Assembly: GCF_030272615.1 (NCBI RefSeq)
Contig: NC_081408.1
Coordinates: forward strand, 764,292,173-764,356,172
Length of the DNA: 64,000 nt
Reading direction: 5' to 3'
Origin: Cryptomeria japonica
Lineage: Eukaryota > Streptophyta > Pinopsida > Cupressales > Cupressaceae
The position numbers and the translations under genes were made by a program. Below are positions 43,793 to 56,198 of this stretch, piece after piece; the first letter of the stretch is position 1; each line of letters begins with the position of its first letter. The notes beneath the pieces are model-generated. The model saw only the letters and a list, made by a program, of their open reading frames with translations, made no database searches and was not told the origin of the DNA.

Positions 43793-46700
43793 TCATAGTC
43801 CATCATTATCATCCTCTCCGCTTTCGCGGGCACCATGAGCAGTTGTAAGTTCTTGAACAATGGATTGGCTCAGAACTTTCATTGCATTGAGTTTCGCCTT
43901 TGCCACCTCTTTATTCCACCTATGTTGCACCATCTTCTCTGAGTGTTTCGGCAGCTGATCATTCCCAATGAAAATCATAGACTCAATCCTAGCCACCTTG
44001 GTTATATCTTCCGGCGTGAAGCTACCCTTGGCTCTGATCTTCTACATGTTCAATCGGAAAGATTTGATTGCTTCCTGTGTGCTTAAGCCGCAGATTTCTA
44101 ACTCCCAGTCATGATCGGGCTTAACCACCTTATTATCCTTGACTATACTACTTTGCAGATCCTGGAGTTCATAAACAGAGGTCCTTGCATCCATAATCAC
44201 AGACTTGAAGGTAAGCACTTGCCACATTATAGTTTTCTTCAGCATAAAAAGCTGACATTCATCGGCCACCAGCTTAATTGAGTGTTCTGTCAGAAACCTG
44301 GTAGCTCCATATTCTTCTATTTTGGCAAACAGAGGCAGGACATTCTGCCATTTGTGCTCTTCTTTCTCCCACAGCACAAGCTGGTTTTGGATTTCATAAA
44401 TAAGGCTTTGTATTTCATCACATAATTTTTGAGAGTCAGTAATGTACTTCTCACCGTCTTTGATTATTTGTTCAATCCATTTCTCCACCGCTTCAGCAAT
44501 GCTCTTAGCCCGTTGAACTTGGTTCATTAACTTCTTGTTTTCTGGAGAAGTTGGGTCGAAGTTCTCAACAGCATGAGATATTGGAATTGCTCCAAGGCAA
44601 CCAATACTATCGATGAATTGAGCCAAAACACTTATGTGTCATTTTAGTTCTCTTTTCTCTCGTCCATCCTTCTCTGACCTGGTAAGCATTTTCTTTGCTG
44701 ACACTTGGAAAAAATGGTTGTCTGTATCTCTACTCATTTTTCCCAACTCCACCTTTGTGATCTCAAAATCATCAGGACTAGCCTCTCTGTTTTCATCTTT
44801 CAGTTTGTACGAGGTGATTTTAGCCATCCATTTTCCAGTTTCTTCATCATTGTTCAGGTGAGCAGCGGTCTTGAACCTTTTCAGCTTTGGATTCTTCTCT
44901 GTGTACTTAGCAACCATTTCCTGAATCGGAATGGTCACAGGAAGAAAGCTCCTTTTCTTGTTCACTGAGGTTGTCAACCATTTAGGGGTCATAGCGGAAT
45001 GAGTAGCTCCTTCAATCATCTTTGGCGGTGGCATCATAGCCACAGTCACTGCTTGGGAGTCCAGGGCACTAGCAACTTCACCATCCAAATCTTCAATTTC
45101 AAAAATTTGAGCCTCGAGCACAACATCCTTTACTCCCATATCCTTGACCTAATCCATCTTCCTTTGGGCGGCACTTCGTGATCGAGTATGCCGAGGGGTA
45201 CTAAAATCCAAAGTTGGACTAGACCTGTGTCTAAGCTGGGGCAACTTGGTATCCTTACCTGCACGAACAGGAGCACTGTTAGAAAGACGTTTTGGTGAAG
45301 ATAGAGGATCCTTATTATTTCTTGCAGAAAGGGACTTGGCGCCTGACTTCATTGCTTTCTTTTTAGCCACCCATGCCACGGTTCTTTCTAGAACTCGTTT
45401 GGTCCTCAATTGTATATCATCATTTTCCTCCTCATCCCAGTTAATTGGGGGCATTTCAGTCTCTGCATGGGCTAAATATCCTGGTTCAAACAATTCAAGA
45501 TAATCCTCTTCAAGCCCTTTAATGTCTAACTTTATTTGCAAAGAGACAACCTGTTCTAGCACCAATCTCATGTTTTCCCTTTTGAAAACTTCAAGTTCAT
45601 CTGTACAATCTTCCCAAAAATCTTCTAACTGTGGTGTGGGAAGATAAGGCATTAGGCCAAGGCTCCGAGAAAATCCCTTATTATCAAACCCTTTTCTTTT
45701 AGAATACAGAGAAAAATTGAAATTCCTAAGGTCTGCTCCTATACTCAGTGCATCAAACATTGAACTACAAGACAACACTCCCAATTGTATGGGAAAATGA
45801 CCTTCCCATTTGTCCTTAGGCTATGCCTTTTTTATCACAGAGGTCAGTTGCCTGCATACTTCTGCTAGAACAAAGCAATTAGAACAGAAGTGAGGGAACT
45901 TGAAGGGTTCCTCTTCAAAGCCTCCTACCCGTATATAGCAAAAGTGTGGGAACTGGATGTGAAAACTACCGAACCTCTTTATCAAAGTCTGTGCATCATC
46001 TGAAATCCGTTTAGCCTTTGCACTCTTCAATTCATGACACATATCATCCAGGAAAGCATTGTGTACCCTTCTGAAATCTTGTAGGGCTTTATCTTTTTGC
46101 AGCATAGGATAGAACTCATACACAGGAACATCCTCCTCAGTGAGCTGCTTTGGTATACCCATTAACTCTTTAACACAAGCTAGACAATACAAGAGATATG
46201 AGGACATGAAGAAGTTTTGTTGAAACTGCTTATCTAGACTCAACTCCTCTCTCATTGAATCAGCAATTAATTCAGCCCAATCCAAATATTGTTTTCCTTC
46301 CAGAACTAATTGCACATAGCAATAAATCCAGTCATCAAAGCTATAGGCTTCAGCAGAACCTCTGGTTCGGTGCAACAGAAGCATCACATCATGAATATGT
46401 GGCAACATGTGGTTCTTGTTAGGATTCTTGGGTAACCTAGAACCACCTCTTTGAGGGACCTTCAACCAAAATTTCACTACATTATTTCGGTGTCCGGCTC
46501 TGTCTGCATTGAACTCACTGATTGACTAAGCAGGAGAAAAGTTGGAAAACTGGTAATCCGGTATCTTGAAAATTAAAGCAATCACCTCACGGTTAATGGC
46601 AAGAAGGGTTTCACCATTATCTCTCTTAATAGTTTCAGATACTGGGTCGTATCTATTAATACATTCCCGAACCAACTCTGGACAAGGAATTGTTGGAGGA

Positions 46701-46882
46701 AAGGTTGCGGCTTCTAAAAGTCCACTACTCAAAATCTCTATACAAAAAGACTTATCAATACCCTCGAACACCCTTTCTTTCAATTCTTCAAGGTTTTCTC
46801 CTTTCAGGTCAGTATCACTAACTATGGCTTCTGTGGATGCCAAGCTAAAGACGTTTCCAAACAAATGCAGAGTGGACTTCAT
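43793..46882 (-). pseudogene. Unrecognised protein of about 1030 codons with five premature stops
   Basis: From ATG 46882 one frame runs without a frameshift to TGA 43793. It is interrupted only by TAG 46526, TAG 45821, TAG 45149, TGA 44639 and TAG 44042. The N-terminal third looks globular (LHLFGNVFSLAST, LLAINREVIALIFKIPDY, FMSSYLLYCLACVKELMG, FGSFHIQFPHFCYIRVGGFE). The middle is basic and Ser/Pro-rich (RHRSSPTLDFSTPRHTRSRS), and the C-terminal third is charged and helical, likely coiled coil (EAVEKWIEQIIKDGEKYI). I do not recognise a family. The lack of frameshifts over 3.1 kb shows it was coding until recently. It could be a plant-specific expanded family or a transposon accessory ORF; no RT, integrase or transposase motif is present. 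Confidence 0.7.
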
Positions 46883-47354
46883 AACTTCAAAACAAGAAAC
46901 CTAAATTTGATTGCAGAGAAACCTTCTGTATGAGAGAAAATGCAAGGGAAAACACTGGAGAGAACAAGGAAAGACTCACCTTCACAGTTGTACAATCGGA
47001 CGATGGCTAGCAGCAAGAAAGACTCCTATCCAGGGATAACATATACAAAGATCCAACAGCAAGTAACAAATGCAAAGTACAAATAATTTTCATACCTTAT
47101 TGGGAAAGGTAATGATACAGATACATTAAATGCAATGATTTCACAATTTCAATCTGGACGTGGCAAGTTGGTGGATTAGACCTCGCACGCATGCATTGAA
47201 TGCATGGCGGCGTTCTTTAAGAAACTGCCAGTTCCCAAAATGATTACTTACTTCAAAAAAGCCAAAGAATGACATCACTTAAGATATGGTTCTACCTCTC
47301 TGTATTTAGCAATGAATGCACTTTTCAAAACATTAGAACCCGCGGGACCCACCA
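46883..47354. other. Upstream flank of the unknown minus-strand frame
   Basis: No gene is seen. A leader of the minus-strand frame would lie here. Confidence 0.35.
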
Positions 47355-47670
47355 ATATTGAACACATGAACATCCTGAACTGACTTCTTGAGTGTTCAAG
47401 TAGTTCAAGATGTACGCTGCGTCAAACTATTGACCACTTGCTGTGTTGAACACGTTGAACATATTTGAACCCCTTGAACTCAGTTCAATAAGTTCAACAC
47501 AAATGCTATATCACCAAACAGGAAAACTTTTGGAAGAGCCGCTGCAAAACACTTAGAGAAAATGTTAGTACGAAAAAAAATTTCCGAACACCTTGGAACC
47601 TATGGAACCTAAATGAACCTGTTGAACCCAGTTCAAAATAGTTTGACATGTTCACAGAGTTCAATCAATT
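47355..47670. repeat. Cluster of TTGAAC/GTTCAA motifs
   Basis: At least ten exact TTGAAC or GTTCAA hexamers, in both orientations, plus near variants (CTGAAC, ATGAAC, GGAACC), occur in about 320 bp. Chance would give well under one. The cluster lies 0.5-0.8 kb upstream of the minus-strand frame and could be part of its promoter or of an LTR U3 region. Confidence 0.65.
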
Positions 47671-48001
47671 GTCTGAACTTGACTTAAATGACTAGAAAAA
47701 GGATTTGAAGATGCATTAAGGACTTGAACCAAGGTAATATAGCACGAATTAGGACTCCAACATAAAAATGGAAAAGATGACCCACTCTTGCCATGAGGAA
47801 TAAATGACGTGGTAACAGCGGCCAAATGGTGGAAAGGCTATGGTCGCATGTGGGAGTGGTACTAATTGCAGTCTTTTAAAAAATGTGTAGTCCTCAACTT
47901 GTTAAGGCGAGCAAATTTGGAAAGTACAAATGCCAAGCTGGTGACTGTTTGTTGCAGAAGGAGTTGTTTATGGCAGGTCACACGAACGGAGGGAGGGGAG
48001 G

Positions 48002-48568
48002 ATGGCAGGAAATCCTTTTCTTGATCTCATGGCATTAATGTCTTATCCTCCACACTCATTACCCATCCTATATGATGGAGGCAGAATTTATTACCTTTTG
48101 ATCTGCATGCCAGGTTTTGTTTTGAAGCAGAACAAATCTGTATTTTGTAGCTTCTGTATGACATTGTTTTGCAGGAAGTGCTTTTTGAAATTGCAGGTGA
48201 CCATGGAGGCCAATTTCACGCTGTGAATAGACAAGAAGTTGGTGCCCTTTTTGGGAAAAGTATTAGATAAATGAATGCAAGGACTGTTCTGGTTTAAGGA
48301 GGAGAAGTTGTGGGCGGCAGCTCGACTGATGCTTGCGGAGGAGGTGGCACATATCCGTCACTGATATCAAACTAACATGGAGGTTTACTCTTTGTTTCTG
48401 GGGTGGGCCTGTGAATTCAAACCGGATGTGGAAAAGGTAAAACTCACATTGGTCAAATTGATTGATGGGGATTTTTTGATTAACCTGGATTCAATCTTGG
48501 AGTGCGTGGTTGGTGCAGAGCACCTAGCTCAAAGTTGTTTTTTCTTGCATTTTAGAGTTTTTGTGTGA
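48002..48568 (+). pseudogene. Degenerate reading frame of unknown family
   Basis: One frame from 48002 to 48568 has three internal stops (TGA 48224, TGA near 48275, TGA near 48359) and no frameshift. The part after 48215 looks protein-like: LVPFLGKVLDK, FWFKEEKLWAAARLML, EVYSLFLGWACEFKPDVEKV and LIDGDFLINLDSILECVVG. I do not recognise it. It may be an exon or transposon relic; the first 70 codons may be chance. Confidence 0.4.
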
Positions 48569-49518
48569 TTTCAAGTTATTTTATGTTGTAATAAGGTGAA
48601 ATAAATCCTATGAATCTTTTTGAAGCCATAGTTTGGTTGCCCACACTTTTGTTGTACTCAAGATACAAAAAAATTGTCATTATCTTGAAATGTTGTCAAA
48701 ATGTCAATTTTTTGGTTTATACCAGGTGGATGCCTGGAAACTTGCTAGAATGTTTGGAAATGGTTTAAATCCATTGTGGGATGCCATTTGGGTGATGTTT
48801 CAGGCCTTGAGAGCCTTGGAGTGTGTTTTGGCACTCATAGGTAAAAGTATTCAAAAATTGGTCATGACAACTTTTGCATTTTTACGCAAAAGTTGCCCAT
48901 GAAGGAAATGGAATTGGAATTTGGTTGGAACCAACTTAAAATTGGGTATAAAAACTTCTAATAATATCCAATAATACGTTTGGTTTGCATTCAGTTCATT
49001 TGCCAAGGGTTTCCTATGCTTTTTCTCACGTTTGGACTATTTTTGCTTTGAATTTATGATTTTGTATGACCTGTATGGTCTGGTATGGTTCTCATAGTAG
49101 CATAGGAAGTTATGAATTTGTTTTACCTTTCCAACAAGTATAATATGAAGGTCTGAAGTGCTTTGGATCAAAAGTTATCACTGTTTTTGTAAAAGTTGCT
49201 CACAAACCCTTGAAATTTGGGGTTTTGATTGTAAAAATGCATTTTACCTGAGAATCCATGAATGGCACAAGTTTCAATACATTGTATGGCTTGGGTAGGA
49301 TTTTTAAATAGTTTTAGAGTAGGCGTTTTGTGTTTTTGCAAGCCACAAGGAGGAGAATGGGTGAGATGAATAACATACAAGCTTGTAGCTAGTGTGTGGG
49401 GGGCAGCAGAGATTGCTCATTTTCAGTGCCATGGAGAAGTGATACCCCAGCAACCCATAGTTTTTTGGAAATTTATATGGGTTTACTAAAATAATCCAAT
49501 ATTTTTTTGGTTGGTGAT
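48569..49518. other. AT-rich non-coding stretch
   Basis: No gene seen; this is the host flank left of the gypsy LTR. Confidence 0.4.
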
Positions 49519-50899
49519 TGTAGTCACACAAATCTGTCAATTTTAATTAAATGAATATTTCGTATTTATTTGATTAAAAATCCACTAGCCATCAAATTAA
49601 TATTTAATTAATTCATCCCCAAACATTCTTCTATTAATTAAATAAATTATTCAATTTATTTTAATTAATTCATTAAATCAAATTTCAATCAATTAAATAA
49701 ATAAAATCTATTTATTAAACCCCCCTATTCCTCTTTTAAATAAATTAAATAAAACATTTATTTAAATCATTATCCCCACCCCACTTGCATTTTCCTACAA
49801 ATGCAACTTGCACACATTTATTGGAATAAATGAATTTTTTTTTTTTTTTTTTAAATCCTATTTTCCCTCACCCACCAAATCCACTTGCAAAAATCTAATC
49901 CCCTTCTAGATTCTTCTAACCCCTTCCTAATTAGCCTAATCCATCCCCTAATTATTGTCACATTCCTAAGCAAAATGGAGTCACTTCTCAAAGACTCCAA
50001 AGTCTTTGAAAAGCATTTAATGCTTTGTGTGTTCAACAAATTAACCCCCAAAGTCTTCCAAGACCACTAATGGCTCTTACATGACCATTTATGGCTCTTA
50101 CATAACCATTTATGGTTATTTCAAAACTTGTCCCCCCAAACATTTATTGTTTTGACCATATTCATCCATTTCACATTTGCACAAGAGTTTATCCATTGGA
50201 TAAAAGCTTTATTCTTTGAATAAAGAGTTTATTCATTCAATTAACCTTGACTTTAACTTCCAAAGTCATATAAAGCATTTAATGCTTATTCCCTCCCCTC
50301 TCAACCTATCTCACATTGACACTTGTCATCCTGGGATTGGGTTGAAAGCCCTCACATGGATTTGAAATCATTCAATTCTGACCCTTGTTGAGATTATTCA
50401 ATCTCAACCATCCATTGCTCCATTTTCCCTATAAATAGAGCCCATTTCTTCATAATCCAGATCCTGAAAACTTGCATGCATTTAAGCTATAGGCATTTTA
50501 AGAGAGCATTTTAGCATAATCATCTAATATCTTGTTATTTTGGTTAAAATATATCATTTTAGCATCAATAGCATAGCATTAGCTTTTTATTTCACATTTA
50601 GAGCTCAATACTACAATCTCAATCCTCCATAAGCATCCATAGTGCAAAAAGTTGTTGAGAGCTACACTATTTTGGAACTTGGAGAGGAGAGGAACAAGGG
50701 AGAAGGAGCTAAGGCCATGCTAAGAGGTAGTTGGAGATGCCTCATAATATTTGTTTCATTTATTAGATACATTAGCATGCTTTTAGTGTCTCTCTTGGTA
50801 TGCCTTTTTAGATTAGTTTTTGATTGACTAACATTAACGGTTTCGTGTCTTTTGTGTTATTCATCATTTGCTAACCTTGTGCCATTTAGGAGGGTATCA
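49519..50899 (+). repeat. 5' LTR of the Tat-type gypsy element
   Basis: It starts TGTAGTCACACAAATC and ends GGGTATCA, two bases before the PBS. A TATA box (ctataaataga) lies near 50430-50440, followed by a GC-richer leader, as expected for U3-R. The first 400 bp are AT-rich. The start is chosen by its resemblance to other plant gypsy LTR starts and to the minus-strand LTR at 17619. The end is firmer because of the PBS. Confidence 0.7.
50429..50441 (+). promoter_or_regulatory. LTR TATA box
   Basis: ccctataaatagagc is a good plant TATA context inside the LTR, about 460 bp before its end. Transcription of the element would start some 30 bases downstream. Confidence 0.6.
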
Positions 50900-50901
50900 T
50901 T

Positions 50902-50926
50902 TGGTGAACCCGACGTGAATCGAACC
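50902..50926 (+). other. gypsy primer-binding site
   Basis: TGGTGAACCCGACG followed by tgaatcgaacc. The second part is complementary to a tRNA T-arm (GGTTCGATTCA) and the first to an acceptor stem plus CCA, so the match to a tRNA 3' end extends over about 25 bases. I cannot name the tRNA with certainty. Confidence 0.7.
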
Positions 50927-50984
50927 ACCAAAAACATATCATTTTTTTTTAACTAACATGTTTGATTGTTGAAAGTGTCACACA

Positions 50985-51240
50985 GGTTGCGTTTTAGCGC
51001 TATTGAACACGTTCTGGCGCTATTGACACTTTTTCTTTTAGCGCTATTGCTCTTACAATAGAGCTATTGTAAAAGTTTCAGCGCTTTTGTCACTATTCTA
51101 GCGCTTCGGTTCTTCTTCTAGCGCTATTGAAGATCTTTTAGCGCTTTTGACTCTCTGTCAGTTTTGTTATTTCAGCGCTTCTGTGTGAAATAGCGCCTCT
51201 ATTTAAACGCAGACTAGCGCTATTGCAACAGAGTGTCGTC
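50985..51240 (+). repeat. Degenerate AGCGCTATTG repeat array in the leader
   Basis: Ten variants of (T/C)(A/G)GCGC(T/C)(A/T)TTG occur at irregular 15-35-base spacing. Each has a GCGC core, and several begin with the palindrome AGCGCT. A smaller set is present at 38640-38712. Confidence 0.8.
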
Positions 51241-52444
51241 CAAATCGCCTTGTAACCATAAAAATAGAAATTCTTAGGCTTGTGGAAGCCCCCCTTGGAC
51301 ATCGATTTTACTAACACGTTTTTCTTTGTGCAGGTTAAAAACTCACCATAAAAATTGCAAACTTGTCTTTTGGTGCTTTAAAAAATTGAAAAACACGAAA
51401 TCGTATTGCTTTCTAGTTAGGATTCATCTTTATTTTGGTGCTTAAAACCAACACACAAAGTTTCTTTTCTTGCATCAAACTTTTTAAAAAAAAAAAATCA
51501 CAATCCACACTTCGAATTTTTGGGCAAGTAAAAAGAACAAACCACTTGTTTTTGATCTTTGCAAACAAATTTTACTTCAAGCAAAAACGTGTTTTTCATT
51601 AAGTTGACCAGGATTTTCGAATTCTAGATTACAAAACACATTGCCTTTGAAGTTAAAACGAACACCATGGCTGTTGGAGCAACATCTCCAAATAGTTAGA
51701 CCACATTTTGAAATGCTGGATTAAAAAGAAACAAGTGTTTTACGTGTTTGGCACGCTTGTGCACAAAAGTCAGTCGAGTGGTCCTACCTCTAACACACAC
51801 TATCCTCTCCCTTGGCTCTCGTGGTCCTAGGTGCAAGAGAAAAGTGTTAGTAACACTCAAAATTTTATCTTTTTAAGAGAGGCCTGCCAAGGGATCGATA
51901 CTCTTGGGAACGACCTCGAGCGGTAAATCCTTCGAGCCACTATAGAAATCAGGTGAGAGTGAAAGTTGTAGCCTTGGGTATAGCTGTTCCTACAGTGTAA
52001 CTGGCCAAAAGGACAAATGGGCCCCACCACCAGTTACAAGGCTCTTAAGTGAGTCACTGCAAAATGAACTTATGTCCAAAAACATCGAACATGACTAAAA
52101 ACCTTTAAGTAGTAGCCCACCCGTTCTATTGATTGAGAATATTTGCGATATAATTTAGTGCAAGAGCATAGATGGTTTTGCTCCCAAGATACTCACCATA
52201 CATATTTCCTTGAGTAGAAACATAGCTTTTTTGAAAAGTCACTTGTGGCTTGATAAAAGTGGTGACTCCCCCATCATAGGGATCATCTATTTGTTATGCT
52301 CGCGCAAGACTTAGTATATCACATCCTTACCTGCCACGGCGGGATTCATAAGGTATGTAGTACCAAAGTCGAAGAAATATCAAGATGTGGGCTAAATTTA
52401 TCACAACTGGCCATTTGACCTTAGGGATAAAAAGTGTTTGAAGT
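51241..52444 (+). other. Untranslated leader of the gypsy element
   Basis: Between the repeat array and the leader ORF I see no long frame or motif. Confidence 0.5.
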
Positions 52445-53122
52445 GTGTTCGTTTTAAAGACCAAGTGCAAATTGAGCCGACTTCAGGCTTTGGAAATACA
52501 TCTTAAACATACATCTAAAAGAAGGGTCATATACAAGTCCAAGGATTGGGTTGATCTAGACCCATACTCATTTGTGCCTTTTAGGCAACATTCTTGTGTT
52601 TGTGTGTTTGCTTTGTTTTCTTGTCAAAGAAAAATTAGAAAATCACTTCCCAAAAACAAAGTATTCATCCAACCAAACATCTGTCAACACAACCAAAAAC
52701 ATCAAAAACAAGGTACAAACAACAAAGAGTCAAATTTTATGACCATTCTTCACATCTTGCGAAAGAAGAAGTGTCATCAGAATATCAACTTGAAAAGAAG
52801 ACCATTAAGCTCAAAGGCTTTGATCAAAAGGAGGAAATTCTTCTATATCAATCGACAAATCTTTGTCTCCCATAGAGTCTTTCTACATCGCATGCATCTC
52901 TACCTTCAAGGAAAAACAAAAGAATTTGATTCCGAATCATTGAACCGCAGAGCTTTTATGCAATATAGAGCTTTGAGTTATCACAAAAACCAAGGAGGTA
53001 AGATTAATCCCAACTTCTTCCCAAACGTCTGTATCACCTACAACACAGCTCGAGAAATACCACCAACACCTGAAAGGGAAGAGATAGAGTTTGTCCCATT
53101 TGTAACACAAAGCTTTTATTGA
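52445..53122 (+). CDS. Leader ORF upstream of gag, unknown function
   Basis: This is an uninterrupted frame of 225 codons in the gypsy leader. It is strongly basic (many Lys, Arg and His, for example RRPLSSKALIKRRKFF). The last 40 residues are less basic (REIPPTPEREEIEFVPF). I see no domain. Ogre elements, which belong to the Tat lineage, carry an extra ORF before gag, and this could be the counterpart. It is open although gag-pol downstream has seven stops. The unusual composition also allows a chance frame. Confidence 0.4.
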   Translation: MFVLKTKCKLSRLQALEIHLKHTSKRRVIYKSKDWVDLDPYSFVPFRQHSCVCVFALFSCQRKIRKSLPKNKVFIQPNICQHNQKHQKQGTNNKESNFMTILHILRKKKCHQNINLKRRPLSSKALIKRRKFFYINRQIFVSHRVFLHRMHLYLQGKTKEFDSESLNRRAFMQYRALSYHKNQGGKINPNFFPNVCITYNTAREIPPTPEREEIEFVPFVTQSFY

Positions 53123-53573
53123 AGTTGAAAACATTTCATCCATCATCTCACTCATACATCATCACTTCATCATCCATCCATCCCAACTCTCAAAACATTA
53201 AAAGGTTATTGTTCCAAGTTCTCTTTTAGATATTGCTTGAAATCAAACACTTCACATCACTTTTTAGATTGTTTCTACATCTAGGATAAGCTCATCCTAA
53301 GAGACACATCTACGCAGATTAAAACTAGTTCATGAGTGAATCCTCTCATTACTAGGTAGTTCAATCTGTAACACATCTCAGATTTCTCTACACCTTATCA
53401 CATCAAAAATCTTATCAAACAAGCAAGCAATTCAAAAAAAGGAATTTCGGTTACATCCACCTTAAAAGTGCTAGAGATCCACATGCAACACAATCCACCA
53501 ATCATCAAATTTCTCATTTCATCAAAAACTCATCATCATTTTCATGCAATTTCAACAAAAACTCATAAACAAA

Positions 53574-56198
53574 ATGGCTCAAACCCGATCACAGTCACGG
53601 CAACGAGAAATAGAAATAGAAGAAGAAGAAGAGGAAAATCTCAATGAATTCCAAGAAGCACTTGGAGGAAATGCGAATGACGAAAACCCAAGTACTCCTA
53701 CTCCTGCAACAATAGAAAGGGCTCAGCATAACCCTCTCTTTAACAGATTGTTTGACGAAATACTCAGGAGCAATGCGGATGCTCACTTCTTAAAACTCGC
53801 TCAAGAAGGAGCCAAACTCCCCTCAGACTTTGATCTTGCCCAATTAAGACAAGCATCAGAAAGACAAAGTCACCATGAAGAAGAAAGAGGTAGAGATCCC
53901 ATCAGATATAACATTCCTCGAGGTAACCCACCACCTCCTCCTCCAAATGAAATGGAGATATTGCGGCAACAAGTCGAGAATCTTGCCCAACAGCTTCATA
54001 GTGGTGTCAAGACTAACCAATTCTCACTCAATGACATCTGTCCCTATCCTTTTGATAGGAATCTTTACATGCCACCCTTTCCAAGAGGATTCGAAACACC
54101 CAAATTCGAAAAATATAGAGGAAAGGGGGATCCCCGCGATCATGTCAGAGAATTTCATTCCGCTTGTCTCGAAGTGGCATATGAAGACACCTACCTAATG
54201 CACCTTTTTCCCCAAAGCTTGGGAGGAACAACCACATCATGGTTTTCCCGACTACCAGGAGGCATTAGAACATTTGAGGAACTCATCCAGAAGTTCCTAG
54301 CTCATTACTCTCCTAACATTGAACGCGACATCACCATGGCTGATCTGTGCAACACCAAACAAAAACCAAGTGAACAATTCTCAGTATTCCTGCAACGATG
54401 GCGTCAAATGTCTAGCAGACGTTCTCTTCAGTTACCTGAACGAGAACTAGTGGAAATATTCATTTCCAACTTAAACAAAGAAATGGAATTTCACCTGGAT
54501 GTCAAAGACACAGATTCTTTTAATGATATGATCACCAAGGGTTTAAAATGTGAACAGGCACTCATCAAGAAAGGACTCATCAAAATCTTTAATGAACCAA
54601 AAGATGGTCCTCGCCCACGCTTCAATAGTGATAAACCAAACTTCTAGAATAAAAACAAGAATATCATCAATGATGGGGTTGTTGATGCCCAGACTATCCA
54701 AAATGCACAACCTGTGGTTCGGTTTGCAGGACAAAATCCTCCACCTCAAAACAACACAAATGTTCCTTCTAATCAAGGTCGCATCACATCCCATGATGAA
54801 CCTAGACCTCATCAGCAAAAACAGAAACGCACATACACTCCCTTAAGGGAACCCATTGAAACAGTGTTGCAACAACTCATTTCTCAAAATTTGGTCACTC
54901 TACCTAAGCTATCAAACTATGAGCCTCAGGTCAAACCCGCATGGTGGAGAGATACTGAACACTGTGAATTCCATCAAGGAAGAGGACACAAGACAAGTAA
55001 TTGTCACCGATTGAAAGATCTCATTCAGGATCTTATTGATCGAGGAGAAATTGAAATTGAAGGACATAACCCAAAAACAACCAATAATGAGCATCTGATG
55101 TTCAAAAATCCACTTCCATCACAAGATCAAAGGTATCCTTCCACTTCCAGACTAGGCACTGATACCACTGATTATACGCAGGCTGCGTATAATTACACTG
55201 TAAATCATCTATATGATACCAATGAACAAGTTGCAACCATAACCTTCAAAAATCCCAACTCAAATTGCAATGTTGTTACGCGTCGCGGCAAAGTTACCAT
55301 CAAGGCAGCTCCACAAGGCACCACCTCCATCCCAAAGCAGTACAATCTTGTGGAACAATTAGATAAAACGCCTGCGCTTATATCCATTTTAGAGCTTTTG
55401 CGCCTATCACCCTCTCATAAAACTATCTTGGATCAAGCACTCCAAGAGGCGTCAGTCCCTGCAAATCTGAATACGGACCAATTTCAAGCCATGGTTGGAA
55501 GTCTCAAGTCATCACCTTGTCTCACTTTTTCTGAAAGTGACAACTCTTCCTTCCAACAACCACATAACGCCTCACTCCACATCGAAGGATTTATTAACCA
55601 GCATAGGATCAAGCGAGTCTTGATCGATAATGGAGCAGGCCTAAATATTTGTACACTACAGTTGGTCACAGCATTGGGGTATGCGGTAGAATCAGTGGAT
55701 CCTCGTCAGAAGATCACAATCAAAGCCTATGACGATGCGGAGCGTTCATCTAAAGGAGCTATGGTACTACCAATCCGAGTGGGCCCCGTGGTAAAGCACA
55801 TCATTTGTCAGGTTCTGGACCTTCCTCTGCCATACAATCTATTATTAGGAAGACCTTGGATACATGCCATGCAAACCGTTCCATCTACCTACCATCAATG
55901 TATCAAGTTCCCACATAATGGTGTAGAGATCACAATTCTGGGCGATGCAAACCCCTTTGCATTTTGCCATAATATCAGCCATCAACCAAAGATTACTATT
56001 CCTAATAATAGAGAAACCATTTCCTCCACATCATATATAAGTCCTGCCTCTCTTGCCAGTTCAAATACCACTATACCCAAGCAAGAAAAGCTTAAGATGA
56101 AGATAGCAGAGGAAGGTCTTGGGGAATACAACTTGAGTCAACTCTTTTGTGTGGGACAAATGCCCACTTCTCCTAGAACTCATGGTAAACCACAGTAG
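53574..56198 (+). pseudogene. gypsy gag and aspartic protease
   Basis: I place the start at ATG 53574 (MAQTRSQSRQREIEIE); an in-frame ATG lies at 53544. The gag capsid domain shows FETPKFEKYRGKGDPRDHV, SLGGTTTSWFSRL, IRTFEELIQKF and LCNTKQKPSEQFSVFLQRW. TAG at 54645 breaks the frame. A short knuckle-like motif CEFHQGRGHKTSNC follows near 54961. The protease lies near 55580-55870 with VLIDNGAGLNIC as active site (D-N-G, usual in this lineage is D-N/S-G) and NLLLGRPW as the flap-end block. It runs to TAG 56196. The protein would form the particle and process itself. Confidence 0.88.

Noticed and set aside
38640-51240. CRISPR-like array suggested by spaced AGCGC repeats
   Set aside because: Units are short, degenerate and irregularly spaced, and the context is plant retrotransposon DNA.
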